DNA of 5,426 bases from NCBI GenBank assembly GCA_035259345.1, contig DATFWK010000056.1:1-5426 (forward strand), given 5' to 3'. The DNA comes from DATFWK01 sp035259345. GTDB lineage: Bacteria; Actinomycetota; Thermoleophilia; Miltoncostaeales; Miltoncostaeaceae. The position numbers and the translations under genes are program-made. The stretch's first letter is position 1; each line of letters begins with the position of its first letter. Shown here piece after piece: positions 1 to 5,115 of the stretch. Below the pieces are notes generated by a model, which saw nothing but the letters and a program-made list of their open reading frames with translations, was not told the origin of the DNA and did no database searches.

Positions 1-127
1 CGCCGTGCTGGAGCTGGTGACCGCCATCGGCCCCACGGTCGGCACCCACGCCGGCCCGGGGGCCAGCGCCGTGAGCTTCTTCCACGACCCGCTCGACGAG
101 CGGGCCGGCGGGGCAGGCGGGCGCTAG
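1..127 (+). CDS. DegV family protein, C-terminal end (5' partial)
   Basis: Only the last 41 residues and the TAG stop are present; the reading frame enters at base 2. The tail contains IGPTVGTHAGPGASAVSFF, which resembles the C-terminal strand-turn of DegV/FakB-type fatty-acid-binding proteins, where an IGPVIGTHxGPG-like segment lies close to the C-terminus. Proteins of this family bind a fatty acid in a cleft between two domains and, in Firmicutes, present it to a fatty-acid kinase; that role here is inference from the family. A Gly/Ala/Arg-rich tail follows the conserved block. The gene converges on the next one, and the two stop codons share the palindrome CTAG at 124-127. With so little sequence the call rests on one motif. 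Confidence 0.65.
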   Translation, partial: AVLELVTAIGPTVGTHAGPGASAVSFFHDPLDERAGGAGGR

Positions 128-411
128 GCCTTGACCAGGTAGTTGTGGATCTCGACGAAGCGGATCTCGGGCTGCTGCTCGATGCCCGCCTCGCGCGCAA
201 GGGGGCCGATCTGCTCCTGCGCGAAGCGCTCGAACTGCTCCTTGGACTCCCAGATGTCGACGACGCGGAAGCCGCCGTCGGTCTTGGCGACGAAGTGCGA
301 GATGCCCCCGTCCGGCATCGGGCCGCCCTGACGCAGGCCCATGCCCTTGATGACCTGGTCGTACTGCTCGAGCGTGGCGCCCGGGAAGGTCAGCTCCACT
401 GCGACGGCCAT
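124..411 (-). CDS. Antibiotic biosynthesis monooxygenase (ABM)-like dimeric alpha/beta-barrel protein
   Basis: This 95-residue protein has the size and pattern of a single ABM/ferredoxin-like dimeric barrel: a first strand at about residues 3-9, a helix at 13-22, a central strand pair around 37-53 ending in VVDIWES, a second helix from 56 (KEQFERFAQEQIGP) and a last strand near 83-93. In this fold the sequence VxDxWxS followed by an FxxFxxxxIxP helix is typical. Such proteins range from monooxygenases to haem-degrading IsdG/HmoB types and many of unknown role. It lacks an Asn near residue 7 as used by IsdG, so a canonical haem oxygenase is unlikely; Trp54, His39 and His89 are present. The start is fixed by a full Shine-Dalgarno (AAGGAGG) 5 bases before ATG. 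It lies 57 bases after hemA on the same strand and may be cotranscribed, but also has its own candidate promoter. Confidence 0.8.
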   Translation of the reverse strand: MAVAVELTFPGATLEQYDQVIKGMGLRQGGPMPDGGISHFVAKTDGGFRVVDIWESKEQFERFAQEQIGPLAREAGIEQQPEIRFVEIHNYLVKA

Positions 412-416
412 GGCAT

Positions 417-423
417 CCTCCTT
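417..423 (-). promoter_or_regulatory. Strong ribosome binding site of the ABM-like gene
   Basis: AAGGAGG on the minus strand, 5 bases before the ATG at 411. It is the strongest Shine-Dalgarno match among the genes here and decides the start. Most of it lies within the 3' arm of the inverted repeat at 419-443, so it could be hidden in a hairpin in long transcripts. Confidence 0.8.
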
Positions 424-443
424 CGACGTCGTCGGCCGAAGGA
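419..443 (-). repeat. Inverted repeat TCCTTCG-N11-CGAAGGA over the ABM gene start region (operator or RBS-masking hairpin)
   Basis: Read on the minus strand, TCCTTCG is followed 11 bases later by its exact reverse complement CGAAGGA. Counting inner positions, 8 of 12 possible pairs match in the 25-base palindrome. The 3' arm overlaps the Shine-Dalgarno of the downstream gene; the 5' arm starts at the last base of the candidate -10 box. Two readings fit: a repressor operator covering the promoter and transcription start, or an RNA hairpin that masks the ribosome binding site in transcripts reading through from hemA. Function is inferred. Confidence 0.5.
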
Positions 444-472
444 CGCTACTTCCGAGCCGCGCGAGGCGTCAA
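443..472 (-). promoter_or_regulatory. Candidate sigma70-type promoter of the ABM-like gene
   Basis: On the minus strand, TTGACG (472-467) and TAGCGT (448-443) are separated by 18 bases. They match the -35 consensus at 5 of 6 positions and the TANNNT -10 pattern seen in high-GC Gram-positives. The -35 box includes the hemA TGA stop. A start about 7 bases after the -10 would fall near 436, giving a leader of roughly 25 bases that still contains the AAGGAGG. The same arrangement occurs before the SnoaL-VOC gene at 4233. Confidence 0.5.
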
Positions 473-1578
473 CCGGCGTTCAATGCACCGTAACCGGCCG
501 GCCGCTCGACGAGCGCGCCGAGGGGCAGGGCCGACCACCGTCCGCCCGCCACGAAGCGCTCGACCTCGGCGGCGACGATCTCCTCGGCCAGGGCCGCGTG
601 GGCCAGCCGCTCAGCCGAGCCCTCGCGGGCCAGCTCGCGGATGTCCTCCATCGTGTGGAGCGTCACGCCGGCGAGCGCCGCCACCGCGGGGTCGACATCG
701 CAGGGGACGGCCATGTCGAGGAGCGCCATCGCCCGTCCGGAGCGCGCGGCCATCGCGCGCTCGACGTCGCCGACCGTGACGACGGCAGAGGGTGCGGCGG
801 TCGCGCAGATGACGACGTCGGCGAGCGGGAGCTCGTCAGGGAGCGCGGCGAGCACGCCGCTCCGCCAGCCGCGTGGCGCGGCCAGCGCCATGGCGGCCTC
901 GGCACGGCGGCTGAGGACGACCACACCGGCGGCGCGGCGGGCGGCGAGGGCATCAGCGACCACGCGGGCCATCTCGCCGGCGCCGACGACCAGCACCTGG
1001 AGACCCTCCAGCCGGCCGGTCCGCTCGAGGAGCCCGACGGCGACCGAGGGCACCGACACACGGCCTGCGCCGATGCGGGTGTCCCGGCGCACGCGCCGCC
1101 CGACCGAGAGCGCCCGCCGGAACAGGCGGTCGAGCATCGGCCCGGACGCGCCCTCGGCGCGGGCGAGCTCCCAGGCCCGCCGGACCTGCCCCTGGATCTC
1201 GCTCTCCCCGAGCACCATCGAGTCGAGGCTCGAGGTGACCCGGAAGAGGTGCCGCGCAGCCCGCTCGCCGTGATGGAGATACACCGAGCGCCCGAGGTCG
1301 GACCGCGGCAGGCCGGCCATGGCGGCGAGCGAGGCGGCCATCGCCTCCCCCGCGGCGCCGGGATCCGCGGCGACCGCGTAGACCTCGCGGCGGTTGCAGG
1401 TCGAGAGCATGAGCAGCTCGGGGATCGCGCGGCGGTCGCCGAGCGCGGGCGGCCGGTTGGCGCTGCCCGGCGCCGGCATGAGGCAGCGGCCCAGGAGCTC
1501 CACCGGCGCGGTGCGATGCGACAGGCCGGCGACGACGAGCCGCGGCACGGGCATCGGATCCGACGAAGGTGGGTTCAC
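469..1578 (-). CDS. hemA: Glutamyl-tRNA reductase (GluTR), short C-terminus
   Basis: NADPH-dependent reduction of glutamyl-tRNA(Glu) to glutamate-1-semialdehyde, the first committed step of C5 tetrapyrrole synthesis, in the cytoplasm. Numbering from the internal ATG at 1554 (361 residues): LSHRTAPVELL at 11-21; catalytic motif STCNRREVY at 51-59 with the thioester Cys at 53; the signature from HLFRV to SMVLGESEIQGQV at 102-124; Rossmann nucleotide motif VLVVGAGEMARVV at 187-199; MAVPCDVDPAV at 281-291; start of the spinal helix at about 300-335. It ends soon after, where family members of about 400-430 residues continue into a C-terminal dimerization domain, which is missing or vestigial. I chose GTG at 1578 because AAGGA precedes it by 5 bases; ATG at 1584 and ATG at 1554 are alternatives without a well-placed Shine-Dalgarno. 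It is divergent from hemE. No hemB, hemC or hemD follows it, which is unusual for an actinobacterial hemA. Confidence 0.95.
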   Translation of the reverse strand: MNPPSSDPMPVPRLVVAGLSHRTAPVELLGRCLMPAPGSANRPPALGDRRAIPELLMLSTCNRREVYAVAADPGAAGEAMAASLAAMAGLPRSDLGRSVYLHHGERAARHLFRVTSSLDSMVLGESEIQGQVRRAWELARAEGASGPMLDRLFRRALSVGRRVRRDTRIGAGRVSVPSVAVGLLERTGRLEGLQVLVVGAGEMARVVADALAARRAAGVVVLSRRAEAAMALAAPRGWRSGVLAALPDELPLADVVICATAAPSAVVTVGDVERAMAARSGRAMALLDMAVPCDVDPAVAALAGVTLHTMEDIRELAREGSAERLAHAALAEEIVAAEVERFVAGGRWSALPLGALVERPAGYGALNAG

Positions 1579-1583
1579 GGCCA

Positions 1584-1588
1584 TCCTT
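1584..1588 (-). promoter_or_regulatory. Ribosome binding site supporting the GTG start of hemA
   Basis: AAGGA on the minus strand, 5 bases before GTG at 1578. It overlaps the ATG at 1584, which is therefore too close to use it. This favours the GTG start. Confidence 0.5.
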
Positions 1589-1671
1589 GCTGCTGCCCTG
1601 GTCGGCAGCTCGAGCTTCCTCCGGCCGCGAGAACGGCCGCCCCACAACGATTGCGCGAGACGGCACGAGCG

Positions 1672-1701
1672 TAAATAACCGAAAGTCCAGGCTGGAGTCG
1701 A
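1672..1701 (-). promoter_or_regulatory. Weak candidate promoter for hemA
   Basis: On the minus strand, TCGACT (1701-1696) and TATTTA (1677-1672) are 18 bases apart. The match to consensus is only partial (4 of 6 and 3 of 6), but 1671-1684 is the most A/T-rich run in this intergenic region. It would give a leader of about 85-90 bases. The -35 lies inside the inverted repeat at 1685-1711. Confidence 0.25.
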
Positions 1702-1711
1702 GTTCCTGGAC
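1685..1711. repeat. Inverted repeat GTCCAGG-N13-CCTGGAC in the hemA-hemE divergent region
   Basis: GTCCAGG (1685-1691) and its exact reverse complement CCTGGAC (1705-1711) flank 13 bases. A nested CCAGGCTGG (1687-1695) adds another copy of the half-motif. The site lies between the two divergent genes and over the weak hemA -35, a sensible place for an operator acting on both. The regulator is unknown. Confidence 0.4.
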
Positions 1712-1720
1712 GATCGGCCA

Positions 1721-1749
1721 TTCGCCGCCGCCGGGGCGCGCGCTACCGT
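1721..1749 (+). promoter_or_regulatory. Candidate promoter of hemE-hemH
   Basis: TTCGCC (1721-1726), a 17-base spacer and TACCGT (1744-1749). The -10 fits TANNNT; the -35 is poor (3 of 6). Transcription would start near 1756, giving a leader of about 40 bases that includes the GGGAGG ribosome binding site. Confidence 0.3.
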
Positions 1750-1784
1750 AGGCCGGACCCACCGGCATCCGCCGCACGGGCGAC

Positions 1785-1790
1785 GGGAGG
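1785..1790 (+). promoter_or_regulatory. Ribosome binding site of hemE
   Basis: GGGAGG, 5 bases before the ATG at 1796. It fixes the hemE start. Confidence 0.7.
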
Positions 1791-1795
1791 TTCGG

Positions 1796-2869
1796 ATGAC
1801 GCCTGAGACCGCTGCGAGGACCCTGACGGGCGAGGAGCGCATGCTGGGCGCCTGCCGGCTCGAGCCGGTGGACTGCACGCCGGTGTGGTTCATGCGCCAG
1901 GCCGGCCGGTGCATCGCGGAGTACCGCGAGCTTCGCGAGCGCTACGACATCCTCACCATGACCCGAACGCCGGAGCTGTGCACCCAGGTCACGCTCATGC
2001 CCGTGGAGCTCATGGGCGTGGACGCCGCCGTCCTGTACGCAGACATCATGCTCCCGCTCTACGGCATGGGTGTCCCGTTCTCGATCGACCCCGGGATCGG
2101 GCCGATCATCCACGAGCCGGTGCGGGAGGAGGCGGACGTCCGGGGGCTTCGCATCGTCGAGGCCGAGGAGGCCACCCCCGAGATCTTCGAGGCGATCGGC
2201 ATGGTCCGCCGCGAGCTCGACGGGCGGGCCGCCGTGGTCGGGTTCGCGGGCGCGCCCTACACGCTGGCGTCGTACCTCATCGAGGGCCGGCCGAGCCGGG
2301 ACCGCGCCAAGGCGAAGGCCATGATGTACGGGCGGCCGGACCTCTGGGCCGAGCTCATGGAGACGCTCACCGAGGTGACGATCCGCTACCTGGCCGCGCA
2401 GGTCGAGGCCGGGGCGCAGGTGATCCAGCTCTTCGACTCGTGGATCGGCGACCTCGGCCCCAGCGCGTACGAGGCCCACGTGCTGCCGTACAGCCGGAGG
2501 ATCTTCGAGGGGGTGCGCGTGACCGGCGTGCCGACGATCCACTTCGGCACCGGCACGGGCGGGATGCTCGAGGAGTTCGCCTCGGCCGGCTCGGACCTCG
2601 TGTGCGTCGACTGGCGGGTCAGCCTCGCCGACGCCTGGCGGCGGATCGGCGAGGACAAGGGTATTCAGGGGAACCTCGACCCGGTGGCGGCGATCGCCGG
2701 CTGGGACGCGATCGAGCGCGAGGCCGACCGCATCCTGGCAGAGGCGGCCGGGCGCCCCGGGCACGTCTTCAACCTCGGCCACGGCGTGCTACCCGAGACC
2801 GAGCCGGCGGATCTCGCCCGGCTCGTCGACCACGTCCACGCCACGACGCGAGGGCGGGCCGCGCGGTGA
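1796..2869 (+). CDS. hemE: Uroporphyrinogen decarboxylase
   Basis: A cytoplasmic TIM-barrel enzyme that removes four acetate carboxyls from uroporphyrinogen III to give coproporphyrinogen III. Its 357 residues match the usual length of 340-370. Family signatures are intact: PVWFMRQAGR at 29-38, containing the substrate-binding Arg residues; YADIM at 81-85 with the key Asp83; the second signature GFAGAPYTLASYLIEG at 149-164 with the conserved Tyr160; FDSW at 213-216; IHFGTGTGGMLEE at 248-260; QGNLDP at 291-296; and FNLGHGVLPET at 325-335 with the conserved His329. The start is set by GGGAGG 5 bases upstream. The gene is divergent from hemA and overlaps hemH by 4 bases (GTGA), so the two are almost certainly cotranscribed and translationally coupled. 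Confidence 0.97.
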   Translation: MTPETAARTLTGEERMLGACRLEPVDCTPVWFMRQAGRCIAEYRELRERYDILTMTRTPELCTQVTLMPVELMGVDAAVLYADIMLPLYGMGVPFSIDPGIGPIIHEPVREEADVRGLRIVEAEEATPEIFEAIGMVRRELDGRAAVVGFAGAPYTLASYLIEGRPSRDRAKAKAMMYGRPDLWAELMETLTEVTIRYLAAQVEAGAQVIQLFDSWIGDLGPSAYEAHVLPYSRRIFEGVRVTGVPTIHFGTGTGGMLEEFASAGSDLVCVDWRVSLADAWRRIGEDKGIQGNLDPVAAIAGWDAIEREADRILAEAAGRPGHVFNLGHGVLPETEPADLARLVDHVHATTRGRAAR

Positions 2870-3816
2870 GCACCGGCGTCCTTCTCATGACCTTCGGCAC
2901 GTCGATCACCTCCGACGGGGTCGAGGAGTACCTGCGCAGCGTCTACCGCCGCGAGCCGCCGGAGGACACGGTCAAGGAGTTCAAGCGCCGCTTCGACCTG
3001 GTCGGGCGCTCCCCGCTGATCGAGATCACGCTAGAGCAGGGCGACGCCCTCCAGCGCCTGCTCGACGAGCGCTCCGGCGCGGGCGCCTACGTCGTCGGGG
3101 TGGGGATGCTCCACACCGAGCCGCCGATCGCCGACGCGCTGCAGCGGCTCGCGGACGCCGGCGTGGAGCGTGTGATCGGCATCGTGCTCGCGCCGCAGTA
3201 CTCGGCGATCATCATGGGTGGCTACAACCGCAGCGTCGAGGCCACCGTCGCCGAGCGCGGCATCGACGTGCCGGTCACGGTCGTCGGGCCCTGGTACGAC
3301 ACTCCGGGCTGGATCGACTCCCTGGCCGAAGGGCTCCAGCGGACGATCGACGAGGCCGGCGACCTGCCGGTGGTCTTCACCGCGCACAGCCTGCCGAAGG
3401 CGGTGGTCGAGCGGGACACCGGCTACCTCGACCAGATCCACGAGACGATCCGCCTCGTCGCCGACCGCGTCGGCCTGCCCTCCGACCGCTGGCAGTTCGG
3501 CTACCAGAGCGCCGGTCATACGCCCGAGGAGTGGCTGACGCCGGACTTCAAGGACCTGGTGCCCGACATCGCCAAGGCCGGCCACACCGGCGTCATCTTC
3601 GTGCCGGTGCAGTTCACGGCCGACCACCTGGAGACGCTCTACGACATCGACATCGCCGGGCGCGAGGAGGCCGAGGAGGTGGGCCTCGAGTTCCACCGCG
3701 TGCCCGTGCCGAACACGAGCCCGGTGTTCATCGAGGCGCTGCGCCAGGTCGTCGAGCGCGAGAGCGCGGACGCGGGCGGCGGGACCGCCGCCCTCAGGCC
3801 GTCCCGGCGAGCCTGA
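2866..3816 (+). CDS. hemH: Ferrochelatase, Bacillus-like, probably coproporphyrin ferrochelatase
   Basis: Inserts Fe2+ into a porphyrin. The 316-residue soluble monomer resembles Bacillus HemH/CpfC (about 310 residues), which uses coproporphyrin III; the substrate here is inferred. Visible blocks: VLLMTFGTS at 5-13; SPLIEIT at 49-55; VLAPQYS at 107-113; FTAHSLP at 171-177 with the metal-binding catalytic His174; GYQSAGHTPEEWL at 212-224; and PVQFTADHLETLYDID at 247-262 with the second catalytic acid, Glu256. Phe10 stands where the Bacillus enzyme has Tyr13 (MAYGTP). There is no cysteine in the protein, so it cannot carry the [2Fe-2S] cluster found in some actinobacterial ferrochelatases. No membrane anchor is seen. 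It starts at GTG overlapping the hemE TGA; ATG at 2887 is a less likely alternative because it would remove the first strand. The 3' end overlaps the opposing YkvA gene by 23 bases. Confidence 0.95.
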   Translation: MSTGVLLMTFGTSITSDGVEEYLRSVYRREPPEDTVKEFKRRFDLVGRSPLIEITLEQGDALQRLLDERSGAGAYVVGVGMLHTEPPIADALQRLADAGVERVIGIVLAPQYSAIIMGGYNRSVEATVAERGIDVPVTVVGPWYDTPGWIDSLAEGLQRTIDEAGDLPVVFTAHSLPKAVVERDTGYLDQIHETIRLVADRVGLPSDRWQFGYQSAGHTPEEWLTPDFKDLVPDIAKAGHTGVIFVPVQFTADHLETLYDIDIAGREEAEEVGLEFHRVPVPNTSPVFIEALRQVVERESADAGGGTAALRPSRRA

Positions 3817-4219
3817 GGACCAGCCGCAGGGAGCGCTCGGGCCCCGGCCAGTGCTCGCGGGTGAGCTCGGCGCCGCCCGAGCGCAGGAATCGGCGCATGA
3901 CCAGGGCGACCACGAGGGCGTCGTCCAGCTGGCCGGCGACCGGGATGAAGTCGGGGACGAGGTCGATCGGGAGCGCGAGGTAGGCCGCGAGGCCGACCAG
4001 TAGGAGCTTGCGCCGCCGGGGCACGCGCGGGTCGCGCAGGAGCCGCGAGACCAGCACGAGGCAGTCCGGCACGAAGCCGGCGAGGGCACGGGCGTCGTCC
4101 CGCCGGCCCGCCAGCAGCAGAACGACGACGAACGCCGCCCAGATGACGACGAGCACGGCGAGCGCTACGGGGATCGCGAGCCACCAGGACACGGCCCGCC
4201 AGTGTGACACCGGGCCCAT
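3794..4219 (-). CDS. YkvA/DUF1232 family membrane protein
   Basis: This 141-residue protein has one clear transmembrane segment at about residues 11-37, followed by a basic/acidic stretch and a DUF1232 (YkvA) domain at about 71-112. The hallmark is YLALPIDLVPDFIPVAGQLD at 80-99, with the conserved Pro-Ile-Asp and Pro-Asp-Phe residues and the following Asp that define the family, then a hydrophobic helix ALVVALVMRRFLR. DUF1232 proteins are small membrane-associated proteins without an established biochemical role. The start at ATG 4219 has AGG a few bases upstream. It converges on and overlaps the end of hemH, and is divergent from the SnoaL-VOC gene with a gap of only 50 bases. Nothing in the sequence links it to haem synthesis. 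Confidence 0.88.
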   Translation of the reverse strand: MGPVSHWRAVSWWLAIPVALAVLVVIWAAFVVVLLLAGRRDDARALAGFVPDCLVLVSRLLRDPRVPRRRKLLLVGLAAYLALPIDLVPDFIPVAGQLDDALVVALVMRRFLRSGGAELTREHWPGPERSLRLVLRLAGTA

Positions 4220-4232
4220 GGCACCTGCCCGG

Positions 4233-4262
4233 TTGACCGGCGCGCCGAGCCCCGCCTAGCGT
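4233..4262 (+). promoter_or_regulatory. Candidate promoter of the SnoaL-VOC gene (leaderless arrangement)
   Basis: TTGACC (4233-4238), an 18-base spacer and TAGCGT (4257-4262). The -35 matches consensus at 5 of 6 positions and the -10 fits TANNNT. The next suitable start position, 7-8 bases after the -10, is the A of the ATG at 4270, so the mRNA would have no leader. The spacer contains the 10-base palindrome CGGCGCGCCG (4238-4247), a possible operator. Confidence 0.5.
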
Positions 4263-4269
4263 GGGATCG

Positions 4270-5115
4270 ATGGCCGAGACGAACCGCGAGATCATCCAGC
4301 ATGACTGGGTCGACGCCTTCCGCGAGCGCGACGTCGAGCGCGCCGTCGCCACGCTCGCGCCCGACGTGGTTTGGCAGGGCCTCGAGCCGCACCTGGTCTG
4401 CCGTACGCGGGAGCAGGTCGCCGGCATCGTCCGCGGCTGGCGCGATCGCCCGCTCCCCCGAATCGAATCGCTCCAGCTCGACGAGGTCGGCGATGCGGTG
4501 GTCCTGTCCGCCGCGAGCCCCGACGTCCCTCAAGTCGCAACCGGGCGGCCGGCAGGACAGGTGCACCTGGTGTTCCGCCTCCGCGACGGGCTCGTCACCC
4601 ACCTGCACGGGTTCCGGACGCGCGACGAGGCCCTGGCCGCGGCGGCGCGCCCACCGGTGCCGCTGACGGAGCCGCAGCCTGTGGCGGACCTCGGACCGCC
4701 TGCCGCCGGCCCGGCACGGGTCGCCGGCCTGACGCCCTTCGTCCGCGTGGCCGACGTCGGACGGTCGGCCGGCTTCTACCGGTTGCTCGGGTTCGACGTC
4801 CTCGACACGTATGTTCCCGGCCTCCAGATCCAGTGGGCCTTCCTCGAGGCATCGAGCGAGGCGCGGATCATGCTGGAGCGGGACTCCCGGCCCGTGGATG
4901 CGAGGGCCCAGGGCGTGCTCTTCTACCTGTACGCGCCGGACCTCGCCGCGCTCCGGGAGCACCTGCTTGCTCACGGCGTCGCGGCGGGGCCGATCGAGGA
5001 CGGCTCACCGGGGCCGCGGCGCGAGATGCGGGTGATCGACCCGGACGGCTACGTGCTGATGATCGCCGAGATCGACGACGAGGGCCCGGAACCTCAGGAT
5101 CCGAGCCAGGGATAG
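4270..5115 (+). CDS. Two-domain protein: SnoaL-like (NTF2 fold) plus glyoxalase/bleomycin-resistance (VOC) domain
   Basis: From ATG 4270 the protein has 281 residues. Residues 3-116 look like a SnoaL/NTF2-like cone domain: an opening helix (REIIQHDWVDAFRERDVERA), the LAPDVVWQG strand around 29-37, and the late strands VHLVFRLRDGLVTHLHGF at 98-115. A Pro/Ala-rich linker at about 121-150 leads to a VOC module at 153-267, with LTPFVRVADVGRSAGFYRLL starting the first beta-alpha-beta unit, GVLFYLYAPD the second, and VIDPDGYVLMIAE at 255-267 closing it. The first VOC metal ligand, usually His or Gln on strand 1, is not evident; Glu267 is at the last ligand position. It could therefore be a binding or resistance protein rather than a metal enzyme. 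No secretion signal is seen. GTG at 4261 is an alternative start, but neither has a proper Shine-Dalgarno and the promoter position favours a leaderless ATG. Substrate unknown. Confidence 0.85.
   Translation: MAETNREIIQHDWVDAFRERDVERAVATLAPDVVWQGLEPHLVCRTREQVAGIVRGWRDRPLPRIESLQLDEVGDAVVLSAASPDVPQVATGRPAGQVHLVFRLRDGLVTHLHGFRTRDEALAAAARPPVPLTEPQPVADLGPPAAGPARVAGLTPFVRVADVGRSAGFYRLLGFDVLDTYVPGLQIQWAFLEASSEARIMLERDSRPVDARAQGVLFYLYAPDLAALREHLLAHGVAAGPIEDGSPGPRREMRVIDPDGYVLMIAEIDDEGPEPQDPSQG

Noticed and set aside
469..545. A frameshift that would restore the missing hemA C-terminus
   Set aside because: The neighbouring frame reads as an Arg/Ala-rich segment of about 30 residues before a stop and does not give a convincing GluTR dimerization domain.
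145..1674. 509-codon open frame on the plus strand across ABM and hemA
   Set aside because: It is antisense to hemA; the translation is low-complexity Arg/Gly/Ala/Asp/His and shows no family motif. Long antisense frames are expected at this GC content.
1579..1795. Riboswitch or tRNA in the hemA-hemE gap
   Set aside because: No tRNA cloverleaf or recognizable riboswitch core (for example a B12 box) is visible; only short palindromes and weak promoters.
1579..1914. Longer N-terminus of HemA reaching back to 1914
   Set aside because: The extra residues are Arg/Ser-rich, run antisense into hemE, and precede the point where GluTR homology begins.
953..2782. 609-codon open frame on the minus strand across hemE and the hemA start
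   Set aside because: It runs antisense to hemE, which has all uroporphyrinogen decarboxylase signatures, and then out of frame through hemA. The composition is shadow-like.
3031..4089. 352-codon minus-strand frame over hemH and ykvA
   Set aside because: It overlaps two recognizable genes in other frames and has no coherent domain.
4165..4974. 269-codon minus-strand frame opposite the SnoaL-VOC gene
   Set aside because: Antisense shadow; the plus-strand frame has clear SnoaL and VOC motifs.
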